This document shows, piece after piece, positions 47,334-56,857 of a DNA stretch of 64,000 bases. Below the pieces are notes generated by a model. That model ran no database searches. It was not told the DNA's origin and worked only from the letters and a program-made list of their open reading frames with translations. Positions within the stretch are counted from its first letter, which is position 1. The number at the start of each line of letters is the position of its first letter. The translations under genes were made by a program, and so were the position numbers. This DNA is from JABCYV01 sp963729325 (GTDB lineage: Bacteria > Acidobacteriota > Terriglobia > Terriglobales > Acidobacteriaceae), in contig CAVSNS010000005.1 in the NCBI GenBank assembly GCA_963729325.1, positions 62,001 through 126,000 of the forward strand, written 5' to 3'.

Positions 47334-48382
47334 CTAGTCGCACATGAACCCTTCAGCCGTGGAGTGGCTGGACGGACAAAGCTCTCTCTCCAACGCCTTA
47401 AACCTTGAATCGCTGACATCGTGGTGGAATGAATCGTCCTTAGCCGGATCTGGGATTCCTTCTCCCGCGATTGAGTTACGGCGATTGCCGAACGCCATTC
47501 TCAGCTGCGCCAGGGCATGATCGAGGTCACCCGTCTCTGCATACGAGCACGCCAGATTGTAGTGGAACATCGGGTAATTTGGATCCTGACTCACTCCAAA
47601 TTCGAGCGTCTCCTTGGCTCTTCCCAGATCGCCTGAGATGCCGTAAGCCGCACCCAAATTGTCAACCAGAACTCTCCATTGATCCGACGGAAGCTCTCTC
47701 TTTTGTTTCTCAAGCGTGAGTGCCTTTTCGTAGTGCTGCGCCGCTCGCCCCCAATCTTTCCGGAGGTAAAACATGCTGCCGTACCCAAACTGCGTCTTGC
47801 TGCCAGATTCGTAGTTTTCGAGCAGTTTTATGCCGCCCAGAAAGGAGGCAAGGAACGGTTCATCTTTGGGCATATATCCGATTTTGGAGAGGTGGAAGTC
47901 AATCGCCAGATCAGCAGTGACTATGTATCCAAAAACATTCTTCTGATGGACCTTTTGGCCACGAAATTCCTCAATAAAGTATTCGAGTACGGCGATCGGA
48001 CCCTGCTCAGACGTGGTGGCTTTCTCGATTTTGTAACCTTCCTTCAAAGCTCCCCGTTGAAGATCTTTCCACTCGTCTTCACGCAGACCCTTGCTGTCCA
48101 GCTTATGATCGAGAGGAAACAGGAAGGAAGAGTAAGGTCCAACCTTGAGTGTCTGCGGCCAGTATTCGCCTTCGCGAGCCGTCCGAGTTCAATTCGTTTT
48201 TGTCGATCTTTAGGTGAAGTAGGTCGACCTGAAGGACCGCAGATTTGTCGGGTACCGAAAGGATGACGGGGTTATGAGGCTCAGGCAACGATACCGTGAT
48301 CTGGCCACCAACTCGTTCGCTGAGACACAGCAATGCACAGTGCCAGCAGGTAGAATGCATTGACCGGAAGGTAACGTCCCAT
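47334..48382 (-). CDS. TPR-containing exported protein, reading frame broken twice
   Basis: The main fragment (about 48170-47334) contains EYWPQTLKVGPYSSFLFPLD in one frame continuing to EGYKIEKATTSEQGPIAVLEY, then TPR-like repeats FGYGSMFYLRKDWGRAAQHYE, NLGAAYGISGDLGRAKETLE and FHYNLACSYAETGDLDHALA. Upstream, a second frame gives GGQITVSLPEPHNPVILSVP, and a third gives a signal peptide from ATG 48382 (MGRYLPVNAFYLLALCIAVS). Breaks lie near 48320 and 48180. The joined protein is about 345 residues. Function is unknown. It is convergent with the glycerate kinase gene, 10 bp apart. Confidence 0.68.
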
Positions 48383-48419
48383 CACTCTGATCACGCGGGT
48401 TCCTAAGTCCAAGGCAGTT

Positions 48420-49367
48420 TCAAAAAAACCGCGTCACGCCTTCTTTCAGGACCAGCACGCGGTCCTGAATCCCAGCCGCCTTTGCCTCTTTTTCCAAAAG
48501 CTGCAGCGGTTCCTCCAAGGGCTCATGCGAGAGGCGGAAGGTCCCATAATGCATGGGAACCATCCAGCGAGCGTTCAAATCAAGGAAAGCGCGCGTGGCG
48601 TCGGCCGGACTGGCATGCACATTGCGAAAAGATGCAGGGTTGTAGGCGCCGATGGGGAGTAGCGCCAACTCCGGCGCGAGCCGCTGGCCAATCTCACGGA
48701 AGCCAGCGAAATAGGCGGTATCGCCGGCATGATACAGGGAATGCTTTTGATCCCGCAGCACGTAGCCGCCATAGCCGCGATGAGAATCCTTGATAACGCG
48801 TGCGCCCCAGTGTCGCGAGGGGACATGAGTGACAGTCAGCCCGCCGTGACGATAGCTGTTCCACCAATCCAGTTCAACGACGTTGTCGAATCCCAGATCA
48901 GAAACCAGGTCGAAGACATGGTGCGGGACCACAATGGTGGTAGGCCCTCCGCGTCGGCGCCGAGTTTGCTGTGCGATGGCACGAAGTGACGGCCGGTGCA
49001 AATGATCGAAGTGGGCATGCGTAACCAGGACCAAGTCAATCGGAGGTAGGTCCTGGATTTGCAGGCCAGGTTGACGTAAGCGCTTCAGCACGAACAGCCA
49101 GCGGGCAAAATTGGGATCGATGATGACGTTCTGCCGGCCAATCTGCAGAAAGAAACTGGAGTGGCCAATGAAGGTCACTCCCAGTTCCCCATTGGAAACC
49201 AGCTTTGGCTTGTAGGTTTTGCCGGTGCGAGGGGTGACCGCGGAGTGGCGCACCAGGCGGCTGAATTGCCGGGCACGCTTGCGAAGCGCCGAATTGTTAA
49301 GCGTGTTTTTTAGCATGCGGCCGCAAATCGGATGATCTTCAGAATCCGATCGGACTACTGCTGCCAA
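48420..49367 (-). CDS. MBL-fold metallo-hydrolase (NAPE-PLD/UlaG-like)
   Basis: 315 residues (or 298 from an internal ATG, MLKNTLNNSALRKR). Metallo-beta-lactamase motifs: VTHAHFDHLHRPSL (HxHxDH), SRHWGARVIKDS, YHAGDTAYF (bridging Asp) and VPMHYGTFRLS (last His). The layout, with IGHSSFFLQIGRQNVIIDPNF at the start of the domain and HYGTF at the end, resembles the N-acyl-phosphatidylethanolamine phospholipase D / UlaG branch. No clear signal peptide. Substrate unknown; a phosphodiester of a lipid is possible. Confidence 0.87.
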   Translation of the reverse strand: MAAVVRSDSEDHPICGRMLKNTLNNSALRKRARQFSRLVRHSAVTPRTGKTYKPKLVSNGELGVTFIGHSSFFLQIGRQNVIIDPNFARWLFVLKRLRQPGLQIQDLPPIDLVLVTHAHFDHLHRPSLRAIAQQTRRRRGGPTTIVVPHHVFDLVSDLGFDNVVELDWWNSYRHGGLTVTHVPSRHWGARVIKDSHRGYGGYVLRDQKHSLYHAGDTAYFAGFREIGQRLAPELALLPIGAYNPASFRNVHASPADATRAFLDLNARWMVPMHYGTFRLSHEPLEEPLQLLEKEAKAAGIQDRVLVLKEGVTRFF

Positions 49368-49505
49368 GCCACCGGGCCTGGAACGGAAAAAAATCCGCTG
49401 ACTAATCGTTCCGTACCTGATTTTAAAACAAATCCAGCAAGGATTGCTTGACCGTAGTAACCGCAGTCAGTTCTAATCGCTTCTGGTCATCAGGAGACTA
49501 TTCGG

Positions 49506-50387
49506 ATGCGTATTGCTTTCTTGGGGTTGGGAATCATGGGACGCCCAATGGCGTCCAATTTGGTGAAAGCCGGGCATGAGGTCACAGTTTGGAACCGCAC
49601 AGCGGGAAAAGAAGTGGAGGGAGCGCGCGTTGCCACTTCGCCGGCGGAAGCGGCCCATGGCGCCGAAGTAGTTTGGATGGCCGTGTCCGATACCAAGGCG
49701 GTGGAAACTGTGTTGTTTGGAGCACAAGGAGTGCAAGAATCGCTCACTGCGGGCATGACTATCGTGGACTCGAGCACGATTTCCCCTTCTGCGACCCGCA
49801 AGTTTGCAGATCGCCTCCGAGGCCGTGGGGTCCAGTACGTGGATGCTCCCATGACCGGATCCAAAGTCGCGGCGGAGAACGGCACTCTTATCTTTATTGT
49901 GGGCGGAGACGAAGCCGCGGTTGAGGGTCTCAAGCCTCTGTTTGCTGCCGTGGGGAAACAGTTTTTCCGCATGGGAGAAACAGGCAAGGGTCAAGCCGCC
50001 AAGCTGGCTATGAATTTACAGATTGCGCTGATCTACGAAGGGTTTGCTGAAGCCCTGACCTTGGCCACCAAACTCGGCGTCGACCCCGCCACCCTACTGC
50101 CGGTGATCCAGGCCTCCATGGTGCGGTCGGGAGTCGTTGATTACAAAGCACCTTTTGTCATGAAACGTGACTTTTCTCCAAACTTCCCGCTTCGTCTCAT
50201 GCATAAGGACATCCGTCTGACCCTGGAAGCAGCCAAGGAGGTTCGAGTGAAGTTGCCGGCCCTCGAAACCGTGGAAGAAATCTATGAAATGGCCACCGAG
50301 GACGGACATCAGGACCTCGATTATGCCGCCACCATCGCCCTGCTCGAGAAGTGGGCAGGAGTTGAAGTGAAAGGCGCGTCAGCCTGA
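49506..50387 (+). CDS. NAD(P)-dependent beta-hydroxyacid dehydrogenase (3-hydroxyisobutyrate dehydrogenase / glyoxylate reductase family)
   Basis: 293 residues. Rossmann start MRIAFLGLGIMGRPMASNL, then VTVWNRT (cofactor-binding; the N-R-T end of beta-2 suggests NADP), the substrate-binding motif VDAPMTGSKVAAENGTL, catalytic Lys in GQAAKLAMN, and the all-helical dimer domain with FSPNFPLRLMHKDIRLT. This matches the GLYR/succinic-semialdehyde reductase or 3-HIB dehydrogenase branch. Given mmsA elsewhere in the window, a valine-degradation role is possible but the genes are 12 kb apart. Intact frame. Confidence 0.88.
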   Translation: MRIAFLGLGIMGRPMASNLVKAGHEVTVWNRTAGKEVEGARVATSPAEAAHGAEVVWMAVSDTKAVETVLFGAQGVQESLTAGMTIVDSSTISPSATRKFADRLRGRGVQYVDAPMTGSKVAAENGTLIFIVGGDEAAVEGLKPLFAAVGKQFFRMGETGKGQAAKLAMNLQIALIYEGFAEALTLATKLGVDPATLLPVIQASMVRSGVVDYKAPFVMKRDFSPNFPLRLMHKDIRLTLEAAKEVRVKLPALETVEEIYEMATEDGHQDLDYAATIALLEKWAGVEVKGASA

Positions 50388-50558
50388 GGAGTCAGGCGAA
50401 CCCATTTTTTCAGCTGCACGCGCGGGCAATCGTGCCATGACCGCCCAGACCCTCAAACTAATACTTTCGTAATCCGTTCAGCCTCTTCTATTACAGAAGT
50501 TTTACACGCGTCCTCACTACGGACTGATACCTTTACGGCTGGAAGTTCAAAATCGCGT

Positions 50559-51470
50559 ATGAAAGACATTGCCATGCAACTGGAAACCCTCAACCGTAAA
50601 GCGTCAGCAGATCACGAGACCAATTGGGTGACTGCGGGCTTCATGGGAATGTTTCACCTCGGAGCAGTCGCAGCGCTGTTCTTCTTTACGTGGAAGGCTC
50701 TGTTTGTGGCGATGTTTCTGTGGTGGGTCTCGGGCAGCTTGGGCATTGGGATGGGTTATCACCGTCTGCTTACCCATCGCGGATACAAGACCCCCAAGTG
50801 GGTTGAATACTTCCTGACCACTTGTGCGACCCTGGCCCTTGAAGGGGGACCGATTTTCTGGGTGGCCACGCACCGCATTCATCACAAGTTTTCTGACCAC
50901 GAGGGTGACCCACACTCGCCGCTCGATGGCAAGTGGTGGTCGCACATGGGTTGGATCCTGACCGGCAAGTCGATGCATCACGACACCACTACGCTGGCGC
51001 GTTATGTTCCCGACCTAGCCAAGGATAAATTTCACGTTTGGATTACCAAGTATCACTACGTTCCAATCATTGCGTTAGGCGCGGCCCTGCTGGCTCTCGG
51101 CGGCCTTCCTTTCCTGATGTGGGGCATCTTCGTCCGAACCACGGTTGGCCTGCATGCCACCTGGTTGGTGAATTCAGCGACCCATACCTGGGGCTCACGC
51201 CGTTTCCGGACGAAAGACCTTTCGACCAATAACTGGTGGGTGGCAATTCTGACCTTTGGCGAAGGTTGGCATAACAACCATCACGCGCACCCCGTTTCCG
51301 CCCGGCACGGCTTGAAATGGTATGAAGTGGATATGAACTGGTACGGCATCTGGGCGCTCAAGAAATTAGGACTTGCCCGCCACGTCTACCGCGTAAAGCT
51401 TTCCGAGTTGGGTCGCCGAGGCGAAGAAGGGCTGCCAACCGCCACGCCTAGCGAACTCGTATCGGCGTAG
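50559..51470 (+). CDS. Acyl-CoA/fatty-acid desaturase (delta-9 type)
   Basis: 303 residues. The three histidine boxes are present: HRLLTHRGY (HxxxxH), HRIHHKFSD (HxxHH) and NNHHAHP (HxxHH-type, GWHNNHH). About four membrane helices (LGAVAALFFFTWKALFVAMFL; VPIIALGAALLALGGLPFLMWG). The membrane-bound di-iron enzyme introduces a double bond into saturated acyl chains to tune membrane fluidity. It could start at ATG 50559 or 50574. Transcribed alone upstream of the two-component pair. Confidence 0.92.
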   Translation: MKDIAMQLETLNRKASADHETNWVTAGFMGMFHLGAVAALFFFTWKALFVAMFLWWVSGSLGIGMGYHRLLTHRGYKTPKWVEYFLTTCATLALEGGPIFWVATHRIHHKFSDHEGDPHSPLDGKWWSHMGWILTGKSMHHDTTTLARYVPDLAKDKFHVWITKYHYVPIIALGAALLALGGLPFLMWGIFVRTTVGLHATWLVNSATHTWGSRRFRTKDLSTNNWWVAILTFGEGWHNNHHAHPVSARHGLKWYEVDMNWYGIWALKKLGLARHVYRVKLSELGRRGEEGLPTATPSELVSA

Positions 51471-51596
51471 CTCCCCAGCAAAATTGGCTTGAAGTCGAAG
51501 AAATTCAGCTGACGGCCGTGTCATACGGGACTTACTGTCTCGGAACGGCCTGGGCAGTCCTGCGGTTTTTCTCTCCCCTCGCGGTAGAATCCAGCT

Positions 51597-52517
51597 ATGC
51601 GCATCACCAGCCGCCGCAAAGCGATTATCACATTCCTCGTCCTGGGAGTGGGATTGTCCGGAGTGGCGGTGGCGGTCGGCTTTGGCTGGATCATCCTCAA
51701 TTGGCGCGAAGGAATCAAAGTTTTTCTAGGTGTCATTTTCTTTGGCGCTATCGCCACCGGGCTTATCCTCAATACGATCTTTCTCATCCGTGAAATCCGC
51801 CGTAACGAGCAACATGACAGCTTCATCAATGCGGTCACTCACGAATTAAAAACTCCCATCGCTTCCATCCGACTTTATCTACAGACTCTGGAACGCCGCG
51901 ACGTGGACGAGGGCCAGCGGCACGAGTTCTATCGCCTCATGCTTGATGACACCGCGCGCTTGCTGGGCACCGTTGAGCAAGTTTTGAAGGCTGGAGAAGC
52001 AGGGCTGAAGCGACGACGCGAGCGCGTACCAGTCAATTTTGGCGAACTGGTTGGGGAGTGCGTTGAAGTGGCGCGCAGCAGCTACCATCTGCCCGCCGGA
52101 ACGTTGCGGTACGAACAGGTTCTCCAGAACGGATCCGGCGCCAACGTATTGGGAGACCCTGAAGATCTGCGAACAGCGGTTTCCAACGTGCTCGACAATG
52201 CGGTGAAGTATTCCGACAGCCGAGTTGATATTTCGGTGCAAGTGGAGAGCCCAGATGAGAAGCACGTCATGCTGCGAGTGCGCGACCACGGCGTTGGTAT
52301 TCCTGCCGGTGAGCTGAAACGAATCTTCAGGCGCTTTTATCGGATTCCCAACCGGCCGTTGAACAACGTGAAGGGCACCGGTCTGGGATTATTCATCGTG
52401 CGGGCAATTGCCAAAAAGCATGGCGGCCGTGTCTTTGCCGAGAGTGAGGGTGAAGGACGTGGTGCCACCGTGCTCCTGGAGTTGCCTCGCCACGTTGCGC
52501 GCGGAGACGCAGTATGA
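51597..52517 (+). CDS. Sensor histidine kinase (OmpR-pair partner)
   Basis: 306 residues. Two N-terminal helices (IITFLVLGVGLSGVAVAVGFG; VFLGVIFFGAIATGLILN) with almost no periplasmic loop, so sensing is probably within the membrane or cytoplasm. HisKA: FINAVTHELKTPIASIRLYL (phospho-His), then the HATPase domain with N-box VSNVLDNAVKYSD, G1 VRDHGVGIPAG, F-box IFRRFYR and G2 GTGLGLFIVRAIAKKHGG. It overlaps the response regulator by four bases (ATGA). Confidence 0.92.
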   Translation: MRITSRRKAIITFLVLGVGLSGVAVAVGFGWIILNWREGIKVFLGVIFFGAIATGLILNTIFLIREIRRNEQHDSFINAVTHELKTPIASIRLYLQTLERRDVDEGQRHEFYRLMLDDTARLLGTVEQVLKAGEAGLKRRRERVPVNFGELVGECVEVARSSYHLPAGTLRYEQVLQNGSGANVLGDPEDLRTAVSNVLDNAVKYSDSRVDISVQVESPDEKHVMLRVRDHGVGIPAGELKRIFRRFYRIPNRPLNNVKGTGLGLFIVRAIAKKHGGRVFAESEGEGRGATVLLELPRHVARGDAV

Positions 52518-53332
52518 GCCGGGTGCTGATTGTGGAAGACGAAGTCCACCTCGCAAAAGGTTTACAGTTCAATCTGGAGGCTGAGGGTCACTCCGTCGAA
52601 GTCGTGGGCGACGGCGAGCAGGCGCTGGAGATCCTTCTGGGTCCGCGAGGTGAGGCTACACAAAAAGCCACCGATACAAAGCGACTTGAAGGAGAAAACG
52701 GCCGGCGGGAGGATTTCGACGCGGTTGTGCTCGACGTGATGCTACCCGGCAAAGACGGCTTTGCCGTGGCCTCCGAACTCCGTGCCGCTAAACACTTCGT
52801 CCCCGTTCTTATGCTTACCGCCCGCGGGCGTCCTGAAGACGTGCTCAAAGGTTTCGCCTCGGGCGCGGATGATTACCTGCCCAAGCCTTTCGAGCTGGCC
52901 ATTCTGCTCGCTCGTTTGCAGGGCCTGCTGCGGAGACGGGAGTGGCTGCGCGAGAGCCAGACGCAAACCCCGGACTTGCCAAAACATCGCGCCGCTAACA
53001 ACGAAATTACCGAATACGAAGTTTTTTCTTTCCATGATCGAACCATCGACTTTGGAAAACTGGAACTGCGGGTAAAGGGAAACGTTATCCGACTCACTCT
53101 GATGGAGGCGGAATTGTTGCGCCACCTGATTCGCAACAATGGTCGGGTTGTTTCGCGGAAATCGATCCTCGAAGAAGTTTGGGGCCTGCATGAAGATACG
53201 GACACCCGCGCGATCGATAACTTTGTGGTGCGGTTGCGTCGCTACATCGAAGATGATCCATCGAAGCCCCAACATCTGTTGACGGTACGCGGAGTGGGGT
53301 ACCGGTTTTTGTCCGATCCGGAGAAAATCTGA
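52514..53332 (+). CDS. OmpR/PhoB-family response regulator with an insertion in the receiver domain
   Basis: 272 residues. Receiver: VLIVEDEVHLAKGLQ, phospho-Asp in VVLDVMLPGKDG, Thr in MLTARG and Lys in YLPKPFE. Between helix alpha-2 and strand beta-3, where relatives have a short loop, there is an extra charged stretch of about 25 residues (from LGPRGEATQKA to GRREDF). The C-terminal winged helix is IRLTLMEAELLRHLIRNNGR, then SRKSILEEVWG, and it ends LLTVRGVGYRFL. It binds DNA as a phosphorylated dimer; targets are unknown. Confidence 0.92.
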   Translation: MSRVLIVEDEVHLAKGLQFNLEAEGHSVEVVGDGEQALEILLGPRGEATQKATDTKRLEGENGRREDFDAVVLDVMLPGKDGFAVASELRAAKHFVPVLMLTARGRPEDVLKGFASGADDYLPKPFELAILLARLQGLLRRREWLRESQTQTPDLPKHRAANNEITEYEVFSFHDRTIDFGKLELRVKGNVIRLTLMEAELLRHLIRNNGRVVSRKSILEEVWGLHEDTDTRAIDNFVVRLRRYIEDDPSKPQHLLTVRGVGYRFLSDPEKI

Positions 53333-53487
53333 ATTACTGGCTGGCTCGCAGCGGTTACTCCGGTAAGCCGACTCGTGACCAGTTTTTGGCTATGGGCAGT
53401 CGCTCACCTAGGTAACACAATCCACTCTCGCCAAAGCGGGAAAAGATTGGCATCATGGCTTCCAACCACATTCGTTAAAGGATTCTC

Positions 53488-55362
53488 ATGCGCTTGCGAT
53501 GGTCGGCTGCACTGCCTTTTGCAGTCGTTTTTGGACTGGGTCTAGCGGGTTGCGGGGGCGGCATGAGTTCCTCTACCAACCCCACGGCCCCGTCAATTGC
53601 GGTCCAACCTTCGAGCCAGACTGTGACCGTCGGCCAGATGGCTACTTTCACTGTGATGGCAAGCGGAACGGCTCCCTTGAGCTATCAGTGGCAGAAAAAT
53701 AGTGTCGCGATCACCGGCGCAACTTCGGCCACCTACGCCACTCCGGCGACCACTTCCGCTGACAACGGTTCCGTATTTCGCGTAGTGGTAAGCAATTCTG
53801 TGGGAAATACCACCAGCAACCAGGCGACGCTTACGATCAATACCTCTACGGCAACTGACGTGGTGACCTACCACAACGATGCCGCCCGCACGGGACAGAG
53901 TCTGAACGAAACGATTCTGACGCCCGCCAATGTCAACTCAACGATGTTCGGTAAAGTCGGTTTCTATTCGGTCGACGGCAAGGTCGACGCCCAGCCACTC
54001 TATTTGTCGAAAATCAATGTTCCCGGCCAGGGAATTCACAATGTCCTTTATGTTGTGACCGAGCACGATAGCGTCTACGCCTTCGATGCTGATAATGGAG
54101 CGCAACTCTGGAGAGTCTCAGTGTTGGCAGCGGGCGAAACTCCCAGTGATGTCCGTCTCTGCAGCCAGGTTACTCCTGAGATTGGGATCACGAGCACGCC
54201 TGTAATTGACCGTGCTCATGGACCTAATGGGGCGATTTACCTGGTCGCGATGTCGAAGAACGGTTCCGGAAATTATTTTCAGCGCATCCATGCACTGGAT
54301 GTGACTACCGGTGCGGAGTTATTTGGTGGTCCCCGGGTCATCCAGGCATCCTTCCCGGGAACTGGAGACAACAGCTCCAACGGCAACGTGATCTTCGATC
54401 CCGCGCAATATAAAGAGCGAGCCGGACTGCTGTTGCTGAACGGCGTCGTATACACGGGATGGGCATCGCATTGTGACATCGGCCTGTACACCGGCTGGAT
54501 CATTGGATACGACGCGTCCACGCTGGCCCAGACCAGCGTGCTGAACGTGGTTCCTAACGGCAGACAAGGCGCAATTTGGATGTCAGGAGCGGGGCTAGCT
54601 GCGGACAGCACTGGAAACATTTATTTTCTGGACGGCAATGGCGACTTTGACACCAACTTGAACACCAGTGGATTCCCAAGCAACGGCGACTATGGCAATG
54701 CGTTCCTCAAGCTTTCAACCTCAAGTGGACTAGCGGTAGCGGATTATTTCGAAATGGACAATCAGCAGCAGGAAAACGACTCGGACGTCGATCTGGGCTC
54801 CGGGGGCGCAATGGTATTGCCTGATCTTACCGATGGCTCCGGACACGTGTGGCACCTTGCAGTAGGGGCGGGCAAAGACACGAATCTCTACGTGGTGAAC
54901 CGCGACTCCATGGGTAAATTCAATCCTAATAGCAACAATATTTACCAGGAGCTTCCGGGAGCCTTGCCCGGCGGCGTCTTTGCGATGCCAGCATATTTCA
55001 ATGGCACGGTGTACTACGGTTCCGTGGGAAGCCCGATCCAGGCTTTCAGGATCGCCAGCGCCAAGCTGTCCACCAGCGCGACCGGACACACGAACAATAG
55101 CTTCGGTTATCCGGGCGCGACGCCGGGGATTTCGGCGAATGGGACGAGTGACGCGATTTTGTGGGCGGCGGAAAATGGGAGCACGGCAGTGCTCCATGCC
55201 TACGATGCAACCAACCTATCGAACGAACTCTACAACAGCAACCAAGCCGGAGGGCGAGATCAATTCGGCATGGGGAACAAGTTCATCACTCCGACAATTG
55301 TCAATGGCAAGGTCTACGTAGGCACGACTAACGGGGTTGCAGTGTTCGGACTGTTGCCGTAG
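53488..55362 (+). CDS. Putative lipoprotein with Ig-like domain and PQQ-like beta-propeller
   Basis: 624 residues. The N-terminus ends FGLGLAGCGGG, a lipobox (L-A-G-C), so it is probably lipid-anchored. Residues about 35-120 form an Ig-like domain (VQPSSQTVTVGQMATFTV, LSYQWQKNSVAI, FRVVVSNSVGNTTSNQATLTI). From about 125 the protein looks like a beta-propeller of the PQQ/quinoprotein type with YVVTEHDSVYAFDADNGAQLW and related blades (IYLVAMSKNG, MVLPDLTDGSG, NLYVVNRDSMGKF). No clear PQQ-binding residues can be assigned. This architecture is frequent in acidobacterial surface proteins of unknown function. Confidence 0.85.
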   Translation: MRLRWSAALPFAVVFGLGLAGCGGGMSSSTNPTAPSIAVQPSSQTVTVGQMATFTVMASGTAPLSYQWQKNSVAITGATSATYATPATTSADNGSVFRVVVSNSVGNTTSNQATLTINTSTATDVVTYHNDAARTGQSLNETILTPANVNSTMFGKVGFYSVDGKVDAQPLYLSKINVPGQGIHNVLYVVTEHDSVYAFDADNGAQLWRVSVLAAGETPSDVRLCSQVTPEIGITSTPVIDRAHGPNGAIYLVAMSKNGSGNYFQRIHALDVTTGAELFGGPRVIQASFPGTGDNSSNGNVIFDPAQYKERAGLLLLNGVVYTGWASHCDIGLYTGWIIGYDASTLAQTSVLNVVPNGRQGAIWMSGAGLAADSTGNIYFLDGNGDFDTNLNTSGFPSNGDYGNAFLKLSTSSGLAVADYFEMDNQQQENDSDVDLGSGGAMVLPDLTDGSGHVWHLAVGAGKDTNLYVVNRDSMGKFNPNSNNIYQELPGALPGGVFAMPAYFNGTVYYGSVGSPIQAFRIASAKLSTSATGHTNNSFGYPGATPGISANGTSDAILWAAENGSTAVLHAYDATNLSNELYNSNQAGGRDQFGMGNKFITPTIVNGKVYVGTTNGVAVFGLLP

Positions 55363-55427
55363 GCGGCTCTCCGACCACGGAATCTGCAAAGAACGCCAAA
55401 GGGCGGGGCAGGCGACTCAAGCACTTT

Positions 55428-55455
55428 AAAAGCCGCTCAACAAAAGCCGCTCAAC
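55428..55455. repeat. 14-bp tandem duplication
   Basis: AAAAGCCGCTCAAC occurs twice head to tail (55428-55441 and 55442-55455), in the gap between two convergent genes. It may be a slippage product or a sequencing artefact. Confidence 0.85.
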
Positions 55456-55460
55456 TCATT

Positions 55461-56114
55461 TCATTGGCGATGGGTTGACGCGCCCGCGGCCAGTTCGCGC
55501 AGAACGGTCAGGAAGCTTGCCGCTGCCTGCTCGTCAGAGAGGGCTTCGAGAGGAATGGTGGCAGCCAGATGTGGAGACTCGGGGCGAAAACGCACTGTGA
55601 GCAGATTGTGTCCCCGGGAAGTCATCAGGGAGTTGACCACGGGCGTGAGTTCGTGAGTCCAGTGGGTACGGGTAGTAAGCACGACGGGACCGGGACGAGA
55701 AACCGCCCAGTCGCCCGATCTCGACTCTACGTGGCTATGCTTGTGAGAGAACCAGCGATGGCGGAAGACTTCGAGATGGAAGTGGGGAGCGTAATCAAGG
55801 TCAGCTTCAAAGGTAAGAGTTTCTTTTTGTTTGCGCCAAAGACTAAATAACCACTTTAAGGGAATGGGTCGAGGTCGTAAGCTCACAATTACGCGGGCGT
55901 TCTCGAACCAGTGGACACCTAACCCGAGACGCGCCTGCAAACGGGATGCTCCCAACCACTTGCTCTCCACAATGCGGCCCCGGCTCGAACAGGCGGATTC
56001 CACCCAACGTAATACCAAAGCTCCCCGGCGATGGTTGAACCGGGCAAAGTAGAAGTACCACAAGCCGAGCACCACAACCGCGCTCAGTGCGTCGATGAGC
56101 AGGAGACGCAGCAC
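55461..56114 (-). CDS. Hypothetical membrane-anchored protein
   Basis: 217 residues. One N-terminal helix (LLIDALSAVVVLGLWYFYFA), then a soluble, basic and aromatic-rich domain (LVLRWVESACSSRGRIVESKW, ARLGLGVHWFENARVIVSLRP, PHFHLEVFRHRWFSHKHSHVES) ending in a helical tail (EQAAASFLTVLRELAAG). His-rich in the middle (HRWFSHKHSHVE). I do not recognise a domain. It is convergent with the propeller lipoprotein gene. Confidence 0.7.
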   Translation of the reverse strand: MLRLLLIDALSAVVVLGLWYFYFARFNHRRGALVLRWVESACSSRGRIVESKWLGASRLQARLGLGVHWFENARVIVSLRPRPIPLKWLFSLWRKQKETLTFEADLDYAPHFHLEVFRHRWFSHKHSHVESRSGDWAVSRPGPVVLTTRTHWTHELTPVVNSLMTSRGHNLLTVRFRPESPHLAATIPLEALSDEQAAASFLTVLRELAAGASTHRQ

Positions 56115-56269
56115 AGTCCCTCAGATGCGAATAGTACGTCTTAGGGTGCAATTCCGGCAACTGTTTGGTCCGGGAATTTTGCGGCCCAAAAAGAGGCATT
56201 CCGCAAAGCGGGCGGAACATCGACTCCACACGCGAGTGGGGAGCCTAAGCACTGGAAAATCAAGCGTTA

Positions 56270-56857
56270 ATGCCAGGTTTCACGGGGCCAGGCGTGGCTG
56301 TAAGGACAAAAGGTCTCATCGTCCTTGGCTACAATGTTTTCGTGGATCTTTCCCTGCGCGAATTCCGGCGTGAGGATTTCGACCTCTTGTGGAGCATTGA
56401 TCAGGAATGCTTTCCGCCGGGAATCGCTTACTCGCGGCGGGAACTCGCCGACTATATCCGGCGGCGAGGATCATTCACCCTGGTGGCGGAAGCTGTCGAA
56501 GTAGATGGTAATCGAACCAGTCGAGCGGGACCGGCCAGCCTGAATGGGTTCGTGGTGGCAGAAGCCAGTCCGCGCGGTGTCGGGCACATCATCACTATCG
56601 ACGTTCTGCCCGCATCTCGGCGTTCGGGAGCCGGTTCGCAGTTGCTTAAAGCTGCCGAAGACCGTTTGCGGGCCGCCAACTGTCACACCGTCATTCTAGA
56701 GACAGCAGTGGACAACAAGATTGCTCTGGCCTTCTATAAGCGCCATCAATATGAACTGATAAAGACGCTTCCTCGCTATTACTCGAATGGAGTGGACGCC
56801 TTGGTGCTTCAGAAGGATTTGCTTTCGCCCTCGAACCCAGCTAAGTTGCCCACATGA
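56270..56857 (+). CDS. GNAT-family N-acetyltransferase
   Basis: Up to 195 residues; the conserved part begins LSLREFRREDFDLLWSIDQEC, so a GTG at 56342 (VDLSLREF) is a likely alternative start. Acetyl-CoA site: ITIDVLPASRRSGAGSQLL (the R/Q-x-x-G-x-G/A loop) and the following helix LKAAEDRLRA; then VILETAVDNKIALAFYKRHQY, as in RimI-like enzymes. Substrate unknown. It overlaps pheA by four bases (ATGA), so the two are translationally coupled. Confidence 0.88.
   Translation: MPGFTGPGVAVRTKGLIVLGYNVFVDLSLREFRREDFDLLWSIDQECFPPGIAYSRRELADYIRRRGSFTLVAEAVEVDGNRTSRAGPASLNGFVVAEASPRGVGHIITIDVLPASRRSGAGSQLLKAAEDRLRAANCHTVILETAVDNKIALAFYKRHQYELIKTLPRYYSNGVDALVLQKDLLSPSNPAKLPT

Noticed and set aside
53340..53400. 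Possible terminator after the response regulator
   Set aside because: The complementary segments are irregular and interrupted, so I could not support a stable stem before the T run.
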